A stretch of 64,000 nt of DNA from Symbiodinium natans. Lineage: Eukaryota; Sar; Dinophyceae; Suessiales; Symbiodiniaceae. Below the pieces are notes generated by a model, which was not told the origin of the DNA, ran no database searches, and saw nothing but the letters and a program-made list of their open reading frames with translations. The stretch lies in the NCBI GenBank assembly GCA_905221605.1, contig CAJNDS010002143.1:258061-322060 (forward strand), in the 5' to 3' direction. Positions 24,269-37,112 of this stretch are shown one piece after another. Within the stretch, counting starts at the first letter, position 1; every line of letters starts with the position of its first letter. The translations under genes were made by a program, and so were the position numbers.

Positions 24269-25954
24269 TCATACTCTTCTCATTCTGCTGAGTCTCTCTC
24301 GGAGTCTTTGGCTCAGCAATCGGAGCTTCTGCTGGTGCTCAGAATCAAATCCACGGAGCTCATCCGAAGCCATCAGGGCGTCCAACTTGCCAGATAACAT
24401 AGTCAAGAGGGCCAGCGGGTCAGGATGAGCTTTCGTTGCCCCTAGCACTTGGCCGTCTAAATCTACAGCTAGTGCGACTTGCAGCACTTTCGCTAGCTGT
24501 GTCGTGTCCTGCTCTCCAGGCAGCATGGAAAGTAGCTGCTTGATGTCTTCTACAGCTAGCCCCGGTGCACTCTCGCCAGAAGCTCCCTCGCGAATCCCCG
24601 CAGCCGGCGGAAAAACAGAGACTTCGGAAAGTTTGCGTGAGAATGGTGCTTGAGGGCCAAGACAGATCGTGGCATGCTGTTCTTCCGGAGCGGCTGTACA
24701 ATCGCAACGACCTGGTGCTGGGGCATGATGACGCCCGGAGTTCGGAACGTTTGCCAATGTGACTTCGATGATCTCGTGCTTCTCGAGCTTCGCCGTGTCG
24801 AGGTGCATCCTTCGAGCAACTGCCAGCTTCTCGTCCATGAGATCGCAGGCTGAAGACTCCACGTCCTTCTGCACCGCGGACAGCGGAGCGGATGCTTCAG
24901 GAAGACTCCCGGAGGCTTCCACCGGAGATTCCACCGACGAAGCAAGCGCAACACTAAAGGTGGAACTCAGCATCTGGATGTGTTGACTCGCATCTAGATT
25001 AAACTCTGGCACTGAGCAAGACAAAGGACTGATGAAAAACTCGAGCTTCTCATTAAAATGACGCTGCATTTCTCTCACCGGTAGGTCATTTGCATCCTCG
25101 CCAAAGGGTTGGTCAATCTCTTGCGCAATATAGTAAAGCGTCCAATAGGAGGTGGACACAGCAAAAACCATGATTCCGGCCCACCAGGGCTTCAATATTA
25201 TTTGGCTAGCCACGATGGGCGTTACCAGCCAGTGCACCACCAAAATGAACGACAGAAACTGCGAGTATGGGAAGGGGAAAGGGACATCACGGATTTTTCG
25301 CACGTTCGTGACCCCGACCATTCCGCGAGACAGCTCTTGGAAGGCACGGGAGAGGATGGGAGCTGGAACGTCAAGGGTCTTGCTCTTGTCGGCCTCAATG
25401 ATGAAACGTTCCAGCCATAGCAAGACGGTCTCACATCTGTCTGGACTGCCTTTGAGATGAACTAAGCTTGTTCGGCATATGCCGCCCAGGTCCACAACCT
25501 CTAGCCTGTCGTCATCCAGTTCACACAAGGTCTGAAGGGCATTGCAGTGCAAAAGGCTCATAAGCCTTATGAGGTATTGACGGAACTCAGCAACTGCTGC
25601 CTGCTTCACCGGATCTGCGCTGCAGAACGACAGGAGATTGCTGAACGCACTCATCCACTCCCCGGAAATCTGATGAAACAACGTTACGCTCTCCCAGAAG
25701 CGCGAGTAAGCCTGGTTGCTGCGGAAGACAATGAGGAAGCCAAGCACGAAGGTAAACTTTGACCAGATCTGGTCTATGCCCTCCATTTGACGGTTGGCAT
25801 CGCCCTTCTCTGTGTTTTCTGGGTCCCAAAACTGATGTAAAAGCACCGTGAAGACAGCACACGGCACTGACCAAACTAAGGCCTTCGGTATGACAGATCC
25901 TCTTAGCTGTAAGAGGACTCGTATGCCCCATCTCCCGTGAGAGTACTAGATCAT
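24269..25954 (-). pseudogene. Bestrophin-family anion channel, copy B, with in-frame TAG near the N terminus
   Basis: A single open frame from 25945 to 24269 (about 558 codons) carries the whole bestrophin core: RGSVIPKALVWS, FRSNQAYSRFWE, VPFPFPYSQF, and QEIDQPFGEDANDLP, then a polar tail of over 200 residues. Immediately upstream, homology continues through ATG-ATC (25954-25949) but the next codon is TAG (25946-25948), where copy C has TCC (serine) and copy A has AAC (asparagine). The first ATG after the stop is at 25786 and would lose the first membrane region. The copy is therefore either a recent pseudogene or is rescued by splicing an upstream exon onto the TAG-TAC boundary, since TAG could serve as an acceptor. 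The otherwise intact frame suggests recent inactivation or continuing function. Confidence 0.72.
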
Positions 25955-27615
25955 GGCGGAAAATACTGCGGGACACAGTGACCCAATCCCTTCCAGCTCT
26001 TGGGCTTCCACTAAGCCAACGCATTGCGTGTGAGCACACATAGCACATCATTCCATGCAACACTCACAACCAAGATTCAGGGAACACTCGTATTCTGTTC
26101 AATGCTCGTTCTGCAAATGGCCTTCGGTCAGACATGTTGGGTGCCCCGCCTCCAAAACTCCCCGCAAGCTGCTTTGTGCCAAGAGTTCTTCACCGATTGC
26201 CCTCCCAGGATACGGCGATGACATGCTAACATCAACCACGCAGCGCACGAGATTTCATAGTAGAAGCGTGCAGCGGCGTGCATTTCGAGATGCTTCAGGC
26301 TACAGCAGCAGACGTCTGTCTGATGTAGTGCAAGTTTCGTTTGGGGCCACCTCTGCCAACGCGAGAAGCCCTTCTCCTGCCACGAGACAGAAATTCCCGA
26401 ACGCCATGACATGCATCCCCCCACATGTCTCCACACTGCATCGCAGCTCTTCACCAGCCAGGTGGCCTGCTGCTCATGTGTCTAATATGATGGCATGTTA
26501 CCAGTACTTACCCTATATATATATATATTATATGTGGGCCGTGCCATGTGGGCGATAGTGGCTACAGGCCCGGCAAAGATGGGTGAAGTACGGTGAAGTA
26601 CTCTTCTGTGCCCTGCTTGGTTAAGGCTCCCCCCCCCCCCCCCCTCCGGGCTAAAATGTTCTGCTCTCGTCCCCGGCGCGGTTTGAGGCCTCCCTTTCTA
26701 CAGTTCTACATGTGTATGCCTCACTTCAAGCGTTTTTGTTTGGAGAGCAGTCCACGGTAAGTCTACCTCTGTCTGCCCGTTTCCTGCTTTGCAAGTCCAA
26801 CTACGACTGCACAAGACTTGTGACGCAGCGCAAGGCGCCTCTGTGAAACTCGTGCGCGGAGCACGAGGAGGGCGATGGGATACCTGCACTGGCGCAGCTG
26901 AGAGCAGATCACTGTGCCCGAAAGTCTGTCAAACAAGCTTGGGAGTAGCATGTCGGCTGACAGGCGGGCATAGCTGCTTCCACCAATGGGTCTGAACTGA
27001 GTGGACATTGCCGAATCTCAACGGTGCACGGCAAGCATTCTATGTGGACTGGGCCCTGCACCGGTGGCTCCATGGTCACATGTTGGCAGCTGCAGTTTTC
27101 CGAACCACGCTTCCCTCACTTAGCCATGCTTTACCCGACTTGATCCCTACGCCCTACGTATCACTACTTTGGGGCCTTTTGGCAAATGTCACTGACGTGG
27201 CTTGGTTTGATCCGGTCCTTTCCGCCGACCTGCAGCGTCTAAGAGCCCAAGCCGAACCCAACTTCTGGCTGGCATCAAGGTGTCTTTTTTTTTCTATAGC
27301 TGAGACAAGCTCTAAGATTCACTAACGCGCGCAACCGCGGGCTCTCTCGTCACCACTTTGAGGTCGCATTTTGCGAGCCAAAGCATGAGGACTTGAGCTA
27401 CTACTTGCCAAAGTGCACGGATTCATCCGAAGCAAGCTGCCTCCTACTGGGCAGATGGTGAAGAGTTTCACAAGCAATGGCAATGGCCTCTGGAAGCCAT
27501 GGAGCAACGAATTACACTGCCTCATCAAAGCATTCAAAACCCAAATTTTGCAAATGTGTACTTACTGTTCTCCTGCTTATCAGGACCACTCTTGACAACA
27601 CTGCCCGAGCAAGCA

Positions 27616-29220
27616 TCAGACTCGGCACTGTTCCATCAAAACTTCGGTCAGGGCTTCCTTGAGCCTGTACATCTGTCGCCGCAAAGCAGGGTCATTCAAG
27701 GCACTTTCCCGCTGGGAAAGCATGTCTTCAACCCTCAGAGATAAGGCCGTGAGTGAGGCCGTGTACGCCTCCTGGGCGTCGGCGGACAGGATGCTCAGCC
27801 TGCAACTCGCGGCAGTGTTTGTTCTGCGCGTTTGGGGCCCGGATCTGTCGCCTTTGTCGCCTTTATCGTCTATGCCCGCAGCTTCAAGAATCCTTCGTAT
27901 GTCAGAAAGTTCAAACTCCTCTGGAAGCACTTTGGGAAGCAGCTCTGTCAGCACAGCTGAGTTCAATGGGTCTACATGTGGCTCCCACAGAACTTGCGAG
28001 CCACTCCTCGGGCTTCTGCTGTTTTCCGTCGGCCTCATGAGCGAAGCCGGAGCAAGAGGCTCCTCTGAAAATCGCCTCTCTGCTTTGACCGCAGTGACCT
28101 CATCCATCACAGGTGCAGGTTCAAGCGGCTGGAGCACCACATTGTGAGAGTCTGTCAAATCCAGCGTGAAGTTGGAACCCAGCATGTGGATGTGCTGGCT
28201 GGCATCAGGCCGAAAATCTGGAACGTTGTAAGACAAAGGATGTATAAAGAATGTCAACTTCGCATTAAACTCATGCTGCATTTCTCTGATGGGTAGATCG
28301 TTTGCGTCATCCCCGAAGGGCTGGTCAATCTCTTGGGCGATGTAGTAAAGTGTCCAGTATGAGATGCAGACCACGAAAACCATGATACCAGCCCACAAGG
28401 GCCGTAGGATGGCCTGGCTGGCGACCACGGGAGTCAGAGCAGTGTAAAAGATCAAGACGCAGGCAAGGTGCTGCGAGTAAGGGAAAGGGAATGGAATGCG
28501 GATCTTGCGCATGTTACTGACGGTGACCATTCCTCTGGAGAGTTCCTGAAAAGCCCGTGAGAGGATCGGTGCTGGGGCGTCGAGGATCTTGCTCTTGTCT
28601 GCGTGCATGATGAGCCGTTCTATCCACAGTAAAACTGACTCTGCACGGTCGGGGCTGTCCCTGAGGTGCTGCAAAGTCTGCCGGCTGAGGCCACCTAAGT
28701 CCAAGACTTCTAAGGTGTCATCCTCAAGTTCACACAAGTCCTGCAAGGCACTGCAGTGGAGAAGGCTCATGAGCTTGGAGAGGAGTGCCTGGAACTCTGC
28801 AACATCCTTCTGCTTCGTCGGCTCTTCGCTGCAGAAGGCCAGCAAATTACTGTAAGCACTCGTCCACTCCCCTGTGGTTTGGTGCAGCAATGTGACGCTC
28901 TCCCAGAAGCGGTTGTAGGCCTGGTTGCTACGAAACACGATGAGGAAGCCAAGCACAAACGTGAACCCTCCCCAGATCGTTTCAATTCCCTGTATCTCCT
29001 GATTCAAGTCACCCTTCGGCATGTCCAGATAGACATGCAGGCAGATGGTCAGAATGGTTGCAGGAATAGACCAGACTAATGCTTTCGGGATCACTGAACC
29101 GCGGAACAGGCACAGCACGCCCATGCCCAACCGTCCATGTTGGTAGTTTATCATGCTCCACAACGGGACGGCTTGGGGATTGTTCCTGCTGAAGCAGCTG
29201 CGACGAGTACCATGCCCCAT
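27616..29220 (-). CDS. Bestrophin-family anion channel, copy A (single exon)
   Basis: An intact 534-codon frame from the ATG at 29220. Approximate residues: SMINYQHGRLG at 22-32, first membrane region 44-63, FVLGFLIVFRSNQAYNRFWE at 88-107, PFPFPYSQ at 244-251, membrane spans near 252-271 and 275-295, QEIDQPFGDDANDLP at 296-310, and a polar tail containing ELLPKVLPEEFELSDIRRIL, which is shared in weaker form with copies B and C. It matches the bestrophin/RFP-TM channel family along its whole core. It has no intron where copy C has two. An ATG at the start is followed by basic residues and could be preceded by a further exon, but none is needed. Likely a membrane chloride or bicarbonate channel; in photosynthetic relatives such channels supply bicarbonate to plastids, which is only inference here. 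Confidence 0.9.
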   Translation of the reverse strand: MGHGTRRSCFSRNNPQAVPLWSMINYQHGRLGMGVLCLFRGSVIPKALVWSIPATILTICLHVYLDMPKGDLNQEIQGIETIWGGFTFVLGFLIVFRSNQAYNRFWESVTLLHQTTGEWTSAYSNLLAFCSEEPTKQKDVAEFQALLSKLMSLLHCSALQDLCELEDDTLEVLDLGGLSRQTLQHLRDSPDRAESVLLWIERLIMHADKSKILDAPAPILSRAFQELSRGMVTVSNMRKIRIPFPFPYSQHLACVLIFYTALTPVVASQAILRPLWAGIMVFVVCISYWTLYYIAQEIDQPFGDDANDLPIREMQHEFNAKLTFFIHPLSYNVPDFRPDASQHIHMLGSNFTLDLTDSHNVVLQPLEPAPVMDEVTAVKAERRFSEEPLAPASLMRPTENSRSPRSGSQVLWEPHVDPLNSAVLTELLPKVLPEEFELSDIRRILEAAGIDDKGDKGDRSGPQTRRTNTAASCRLSILSADAQEAYTASLTALSLRVEDMLSQRESALNDPALRRQMYRLKEALTEVLMEQCRV

Positions 29221-30639
29221 CAAGCAGCCCTATTCTCCAAGCAGGAAACATATCGCCATGACAACACATGTGGCCTCGCAAAGGTTTACAGAAGTACAAG
29301 GGGCAATCAAGGATCAAGCATTAGTGCAAGATGCTACAAAAGCTTTGCTCTAATGATGTTGCCTGCCAATATGTCTGCAAACTGCGGCGTGCCCTAAAGT
29401 CCTAAAGGATCATGTGCCGCCGTTCGCTTGCTTTTTCGATTCGCTGATGACCGCTCGGACACTCACAGCACACTGTATTGAATTATGCCTGGGCTCGATG
29501 GAGTGAGCAGTGATGCCGAAGGGTAGCGAAGTCCACCGCATTCTTTCAGCGCAAAAGGCATGGTATCACTTCTTCGAGATGGCACTGGCCAGTCTGGCTT
29601 GTTGCATACGATGGAACCGAGCGTGCACAATTATACCACCAGCGACGTCGAACAATTGGCGAGAAAGCTGCCAGCTTCACAACTCGACTCTCGCAACGAC
29701 ACAAAATTGGCTAAACCGTGGCGTGGTCTCTATGACCAACGCCACTCCTGAATTCTGACTGGCTGCCCAAAAATCGGTGCATGGGTTCCTTTACAATTTA
29801 CAAGTCGGTGCCTTCTTCCCTGCCTGGTACTTGGGCCCGAGGCAAGGCTTTCGGCCTGGTAGGGCAAGGGCGCCCCTATGGCCCTATGCTTGTTGAGGCA
29901 TGCTCGAAGCTCCGACCTAGCCAAGTGGGAGGCTTTGTGCAGGCAAGCAGCGAGATCTGCTCCATGGCTCCATTCATTTCCGGGAGCCTGTGCTGATCAA
30001 ACAATCACGGTTGTCGCATCAACAAGTACCCGGTGCCCGGTTCTGTTGGCCTGGCCTGTGTTCCTCCACGCGAGCCGCGACAGCTCAACAAGTCATTTGA
30101 TCTGCTGTCGATACAAGTTTGCCTTGGCATCATGGCAAACGAAAATAGATTCGGCATTAGCTGAAGAGCTAGGGCTCACCACAGCGGTCCGCCAAACACT
30201 GTGCACAAACTTCTTGCATGGAGTGGCAGCGCTGGAAGACTGGAGGCTTGCTTGCTGGTGCTCACGTGGATCATTCGCCTTCTAGATGCCCTGCACTACC
30301 TGGCACGCGATCATACACGTGCACTCTGGGGGGGCAACATGAGACTTGTCAGTTGCAAAGTGCTTCAGCACGGCGGAGCAACGCACATAAGAACCAGCTT
30401 CTCAATCACACAAGACATCAGGTCCACCTTCCAGGACAGAACCTGGTTCAAACAAGCCGCACACCAAGCAAACTCGAGCAATCACATGTTGCGGGCTCAA
30501 GCCCCAGACTTTCGCTTTGCTGCCATCTAGATGCGCAGCACGCTCTGCTAACACCTGGACATAGGCACAAGGCTCTTCATACTTCGAACACCAGTGGAAC
30601 ACCAGTGGAACATGGAACAGTGGAACATTGAGGGTTCGT

Positions 30640-31170
30640 GCAGCTGCCTTCGCACGGCTTTTGTAGCCACGTTTGGTCTCCAGAAGCCCCCAGGCCACCA
30701 GCAGAGTAGCAAGCCATTTGCAAGCCACTTCTACATCTTGACCTGAGCTTCTCAGATCTGCCTAAACCTGCTGTCACACTGCAAGCAACACACTTTGCGA
30801 GCTGTTCTTGAGCAAGAAGCTGCAAGCTTAAGGCAGTTCATGGAGCTCTCACCTGGTTGTGAGCCCCCTTTGCCAGACAAGCGTCTGGATGCTTGGGTCA
30901 TCGTCCGTGAGCGCACGCGATTCTGTCCATCAATCCGAACATCGAGCTCCTTCTGCATAAGCTCTTGGACCTTCAGGAACTGCAGGAGTTGCATGGAGTT
31001 GCTGTGGCCACTTTTGCTTTTGTCGTCCTTGTTCCACTGAGCAACTGTAGCGCACTGTTCCACCAAGAGTCAAAGCGTGTACCATCTTGAAAGACACGCC
31101 GAGCAGTGTCAAAGTGGCCGTTGTTCTTCTCTGTTAGAGCCAAATTTAGCCTCGGCATTCGAGATATTTC
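30640..31170 (-). CDS. Exon-like segments of a possible HAT/TPR helical-repeat protein
   Basis: Minus-strand segments in different frames show helical-repeat character: ALTEKNNGHFDTARRVFQDG (about 31141-31082) resembles a HAT or TPR repeat, MQLLQFLKVQELMQKELDV (about 30995-30939) is strongly helical, and LLVAWGLLETKRGYKSRAKA (about 30708-30649) again fits a HAT repeat with its tryptophan-leucine-glutamate-glycine spacing. The frame changes between them would need two introns, which I could not place with good signals. HAT-repeat proteins are common organelle RNA-maturation factors, but the repeats here are few and the call is tentative. Confidence 0.27.
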
Positions 31171-34100
31171 TGGGTCCGGTCCCTCCTCCAAGTGACGACA
31201 GGTATGTGAATGCTACTGCAATGGGTGGGGCGTGCAGCATTTTAGGGGGAGGATCTTTCACCTACTCCAAGAGGCCAAGTGCAGGCAGCAGCGGCGAAAG
31301 AGGGCACCTCCTTCCTCGGTTTGGTCATGGTCTGAGCATGTCCTGGAGCTCGCGCTCCCAAGTATTGCCCCGAGTCAATCACCACACCACGGACATCACA
31401 TCACATCTGCACCGACTTGCATTGCGGAGCTGACACGAACTGGCAAGATCTGCTGAGGCCGCAGCACTGGAGGCATCGTGCTATACATCGACAGGGCCTG
31501 TCAAATTGCTCGGCTCGGCAACTGGAGTTGCTAGCTAGATGTATCCTGAACACACTCTCGCAAAGCTACACGGAACACGTCTAGCCGTGACTAGCCAGTC
31601 GTAGCATGTGCTTCCATGTGCTTCCCACCGTGCGGTACACGGCCGTGGCTCCATCCCACTTCCGCTGACGTCGGAGCTCCACTGCGCGGTAGTGCAACCT
31701 CAATTGCGTGCTTTGACCACCTTTGCAGTGTTCTGCACAGTTTATTCAGTATATCTACACTCTACATCCGGCACTCTGCCCTGCCAACGTCCAGCTGCAG
31801 CCAACGGGCAGTGCCAGACGCCTGAAGCTCGAGCTTTGCAAGTCGGTGTTTGCCACCTCGCAATTCCCGAGCTGCCCAAAGACCAGAACACTTTCGGAAC
31901 AGAGCCAACATACTGCAGCATACCTGGTGAACCTTGGAGGACTACAAACGAAGCACTTCCCGAGCAAGGGGGAACCCGCATGCAAATCCCTTGCGAGTCG
32001 ACTTTAACAGCCCAACTCGTCGTTTGCCCAAGCCTCTCCCCCCGCCCTTCCCGCCCCACCCTGGCTGCCCCCTTCAAAGCAGCAGTGTAGTAGCCGAGAG
32101 CCGCATCCCGTCTGGGACCTCGTCACGATGTTGGTAAAGGAGTCGTCTCTCCGCTGAGAGGGTATTCCGCATGCGCGTTTCTGTCGGGCCGCGACTGCTT
32201 CAAGGGAATGGAGCATACAGAGTATGCAGACAACAAGTACTGCAACCGGGGGGCAAGACACCCAGGTTTTGCCGTGAAAGCCTGATACATGCACAGCAGA
32301 TCAGTATTACACTCCAACGATTGGGACCCCACAACGCCTCTCTCATCTTAACCAAAATTCTAAACCCAAAACCCAAAGCCCCTGTTAACTCTCTTCCACA
32401 AAAAAAACTCTCCGAAATCTCCGCGAGGGGCTCGCCAGGGCTCCCAGGAGGCAACAAAGGGCCAGGAGATGCCTCTCACTGCGAGCAAAAGATGAGCAAA
32501 AAGTATTCTGCCCCCCCAGATTCCCTAACCAAACTCACAGGGTTCTTGAGGGAGGGGAGTTCAAGGGGGGTATGAACCCCCCCTCCCTTGAGAACCCCAA
32601 AAACCAAAACAACAAATGTCTCAGCCCCCACGATCTGCCTTGTTTGCCTCAGGCCAGCCCGTGCATAGGCCATGGTTTCACTGAGAGTGGCAGAGCTCTG
32701 GCTTCTTCTGGGTTCTTGTGCCCCAAAGGTGGCTGAGATTTTCGCAGATCCTTCAAGGCAATACCCTTCGCATGTGCAAGACCATGATGTTTTGGGTGCA
32801 GCCCAGCTTCAGCTGCCAACTGCTGCTTCTTCTTCTGCTGCCCTTCCCGAACGCAGTTGTGTGAAACTGTTCATTTGGGCGGTCTCTTTGGGGAGGAGAT
32901 CCAACGGTGCCCCCCCCCCCCCCCCCCCAAAGCTCGAAAACCCCTTTTTCACTGGCATGGAAATGAAGATGCTGCAGGACGCTCGTATACACTACAATCA
33001 CAAAATTGACTGTTCTCGTTTGAGTGTTGCTCATCTCAGATCTTCGTCTCCCGCTCGCGCTGCTATTGCCCCTTCCTCTTACTTTCGATAGCGACACACT
33101 GTCTCCCATTCGATGACTGCCTCTAATCTCCGCCCAGATGTCTCGAAGTTTCCGTGAAACTCGCCGTCAGAGACCGGAAACTTGGAATTCTTCCCTTGTC
33201 TGGCACCTCCACTCCCCCCACAGCAGCAGCCGGAGCCCTCAAGTAGTTGTCGTCTCGCGTTGGTCTGACGCGTGAAGCTGTCGATCTTCTTCCCTTCCAA
33301 ACCCCGCCTAGGACTCACCATACAATGAGACCCTCCCTCCCCTCTCTCTCTCTCTCTGAGTGTTTGCCGTTGCGTCCACAGCATCAGGCAACGCGTCAAG
33401 CAAAGCCCTCCAACATCAAAGTGGGTGATGGGGAGTTCGGGTTGCGTTGTCTAGCAGAAGTCTCCGATTTCTCGACTTGCGCTGCCAAGACCTGTCGAGG
33501 GAAAAACCTGTTGCTTTGCAAGGTAACATCTGCGAGTTTCCGAGTTTCAGCCAGGGCAGTCTATGCCTCTCTGCGGAATTCCTCTGCGAAAACAAGGAAA
33601 CTCGCCACAGGCGCTGCGCTTAAACACTTTGCTTGTCTTTGCGGCTCTTCCCTTCCAGGAATATCCGCGCAGCAAGTCCTATCTACCAAATCCTGCCTAC
33701 AAGAGCTGGCATCTTGAATCTGACCCTGATGCTCCCTTCTACAGTTAAGAATGCGCATTTCTGGCACAGCTCCATAGCACCCAGCGCAGAGCATTGTTGC
33801 TTCTGCTCTGGAGACTAGACGAAGTACTAGGACATACACAGCCCACAGCGACAAGCTGTACTGTACATTGAGTACACCAGATTGCGCCGGCTTGTCGGTG
33901 CAGATCTGCCAGGCCGCACTTCTAAGCAGCCTTGCGACCAACCCTTAATTACATGACGGGCTGCGCGGCCCTCTTTGCGAAGAGCTGTGCCACAGGACCC
34001 CATTGCCCCCGAGGGCCAGCTATGTACGGCTCCACGGCACCTGCAAGTGCAGCTACGAGGGATGAACTCGTAAGCACACGGACACTTGACCTTTTGGTAC

Positions 34101-34521
34101 ATGAACTGAAATCATCTGAAATCTCTACATACTCTCTAAAGAAGTGCACCCTGCACCCTTTCAACGGTTCCTACTGCATAGCGACATCACGAACCCGACA
34201 GGCCTGGGCCGCCCTCGATCCCAGTCGGCCTCACGCGTCCACCGCCCGCAGCCCAAACAGCATCCGGAAAAGGACTAGCGACTCAAAAACCTACTAGAGT
34301 AGGAATCTTGTTAGTTATAGGGCATCATTTCGATTGTTGACCTTCAAAGGACCTGCAACCATCCCGGGCTCTTCTGGACGGGTGGCAGTGGCCGACGAGA
34401 ATCAAACTGGCTTCGCCCTCTCTTGGCCTGTCCGAGGTTGCAGGCCGCTTCTAAGGTCTCTGGTCGAAGAGCCGATGACGACACCAGTGTGGATGATCTA
34501 GTTCATGGTTGGGATAGTAGG

Positions 34522-34571
34522 AAAAGAGAGAGAGAGAGAGAGACATATATATATATATATATATATATATT
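34522..34571. repeat. GA then TA microsatellite
   Basis: A run of AGAGAG (34522-34543) adjoining a run of ATATAT (34544-34571). Confidence 0.9.
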
Positions 34572-35115
34572 CCTTATTGGGTTTAAGTGCCCTTAAAAAT
34601 GTAAAATTCCACCCAACTATGACAAAGTGATATGGAGTGCATCAATCCCACTGAGATGTCCACCCTGTGACGTGAGGATGCGGAATGCGCGGTTGACGTC
34701 GATCCATGGGCGGCAGATGCAGACATCGCCTTCGTCACATATGGGTATAGATATCAGAGAAACTTGCCAATAGAACATACACGCCAACAACGACACGTTC
34801 AGGCATCCACCCACAACAGCTTCATTGAACAAACTTAACTGCTGACAGGAAGCTACCGGGATGCTGGGCAAGGAGGATGTGCGGCTGCAGACTGCACGGT
34901 GCCTGGGAAGCTTGCATATGTTCTCTGGAACGGACGCAAGAATCAGGCAGTCAAGCAAGCTCTCTCGTGGTGCGGCCTCACTTTTACTGCGCCGGTCATA
35001 ATGGTCATTGCTGTGTCCAGCTAGCCACATGTCAAAAGTGCAGCTGGGCAACCAACTCCCAGAAGCTCAGCGCAATCAATGTCTACCACTCAGCCTCTCT
35101 CAGTACCGCCCATCT

Positions 35116-36165
35116 TTAGGAGGCGGCTTGCCCATGGGAGGCGGCTTGTGCTGGATAGAAGCTGGTGGGACAGGCTTGACTGCAGCTGGCGGAGTTCTCC
35201 AGCCAGCGGGTGGAGCCTTCTCGACGTTGGTTGGTGGCACTTTCATTTGTGGCCCTTTCCCCGGGGCAGGAGCAGAGTCCGCGCCGGGCTTACTCCTTGC
35301 CTCCTTGAACTTCGCATAGGTCATGGGCACACGGTCTGGGGCCTGTAGCGGAGCAAAGGTAGCTTGTCTGAGTGCAATCTCGTCATCGAGCAAAACGACG
35401 TGAGGGCAAGAGATTCTTTCCCAGTTGTTCTGGGACTTGTAGTCGGCATACAAGGGAGCATTCAAGAGTGGTGACGCTGGATTTTCGACTGCTTCGCAGG
35501 CTTCCTGAGCACGTCGGCGACTCTCGGGAGCTGCTACCGCTTGTTGGGGCTGTTGTGAGGGCTCCTGGGCAAAGCCTGTCTCGTGCTCCTGCCATGACAC
35601 CAGGGTCTTGAGAAGGTCATGGATGGGAAAGCTCATCTTCATGGAGAAAGACAGAGACATCTTCGGGACCGTGACTCCGTCGACATCCTCCACGTGGAGC
35701 TTGAAGCCCTCCAAGGATTCGCACATCACTCGTACCGGCACTTCACCGATGGCCATCAGTCGAAGAAATGGCCACCTGACCCTTGAGCGAATTCTGTATG
35801 GTGCGGGCTGCAAGGAGAGAGGATCTAAGCACCCTGCATCCTACAACTGGAGCCCAAGGGCACGGCGCAAGGGATCATGGGATGTCTTTAAGCAATGCTC
35901 GCTGGAAATGCTCTTGTGGCAATGCAAAACGACTTCCGGCTCGGTCCCCCGCGCACGTTGCTGCCGACGGTCGCGCGGGACTTGCGCCGCTTCGATTACA
36001 CGGTCGATGACCGGGTGGCACCTGACCAACCACAAGAAGCCCTTCAAGCGACTCAGTGCCCTCGAAGCAGTGCCTCTTCAGGAGCTGAGGAGCTTGCGCA
36101 TAGCCATTCTCGGCCAGTTTGGGCAAATAGTAGCGCTCGAGTGCTACCTTGGGACGGAGGCGAAG
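35116..36165 (-). CDS. Unrecognised protein with proline-rich C terminus (at least two exons)
   Basis: The last exon runs from about 35797 to the stop near 35118 and encodes MAIGEVPVRVMCESLEGFK, an acidic/hydrophobic core (PKMSLSFSMKMSFPIHDLLK), a glutamine-rich segment, PHVVLLDDEIALRQATF, then a proline/lysine-rich tail ending KPPPKDGRY. The length of open frame and the switch from folded-type to low-complexity sequence argue for a real C terminus. An upstream exon at about 36152-36012, after a CCCAAG acceptor before G, reads VALERYYLPKLAENGYAQAP and ends EGLLVVGQ before GTGCC. No family is recognised. The tail suggests an SH3- or profilin-type binding region, which is inference. 5' exons are not placed. 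Confidence 0.55.
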
Positions 36166-37112
36166 GCTTCCTCCTATGCCACTGCTTCGTTCTCAATGTG
36201 GCGCAGGCTCCTGAGCTCCGAGCTCCGCGGATCCTTGGCTCCAAGGTCTCGATTCGAGGGAGCAGCACTCCGCCCCAGGTGATCTGGTCTTCTGGCCGGA
36301 TGGGCATGGCCCTACAGGGCCCAAGGCCACAAATCCACGGACAATTATGTTGAAGCAATTGAGTACTGATATGTACTGATAGTACTGCAATCGCGGCGGT
36401 GAGTTTTCTAGAACATATAATATGAAGCGAACGTGGACAAGGTAAAAACTTAAGACTCTTTGCAGCACACGCTCGGCCCTCGAACGCCAAAGCTGAAGCC
36501 GACAGGCCCAGTGACGAGTGGAGATGGCGGTGCAATGCAGAGCAGTTTCCACGTGTCTATGCCCCTCAAGATAGACACATTTTCGGGCTGCGACTCCGCG
36601 CCTATTGGCAGGCGCATGACCTTGAACTCAACAGGCTAGCTGCTCTAATTATGGCGTTTGCCGAGGCAAGCTGCTTACACACCATTGTTAACCCAAGCGG
36701 TTAGCTTCTGCAACGAGAAGTACGGGGAGAGCTTATCACAGCGAGAACTCGAACATATGCAAGGCATGCACAGCGGCTAGCCCAAATCTCAGGCTGTACT
36801 GGAACTCGTGAGGCTCCCCAGAGCGTGCAACGAGCAATGTGGGCTCCAGCTCAAGAATCAGCAGGGCAGCCTGACCAAGAGTGCGACTGTCATTCATCCT
36901 TGCACGTACTGACGTACTGAATCTGAAACACACTTGGGAAAGGTTTCCGATAATCGGGGATAATGAAGGTTCTCGTCTTTTGCGGATATATGTTTAGGCG
37001 GCCCACTGACCCCCCCTGAAAACGGCATGCAGTGCAGCCGGCGGCGTTGCGTCTCTTTTTGCTCCCACGCTTTGCGGGTCTCGTCAGACTCGTCACATCC
37101 GTCTTGCTCACG

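Larger units (their letters stand above)
29230..35090. other. Spacer with few supported features
   Basis: Nearly 6 kb between bestrophin copy A and the next supported gene. Apart from weak exon-like segments at 30.6-31.2 kb and simple repeats (poly-C at 32911-32929, CT run near 33340-33357, GA then TA runs at 34522-34570) I see no recognisable gene on either strand. Confidence 0.45.
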
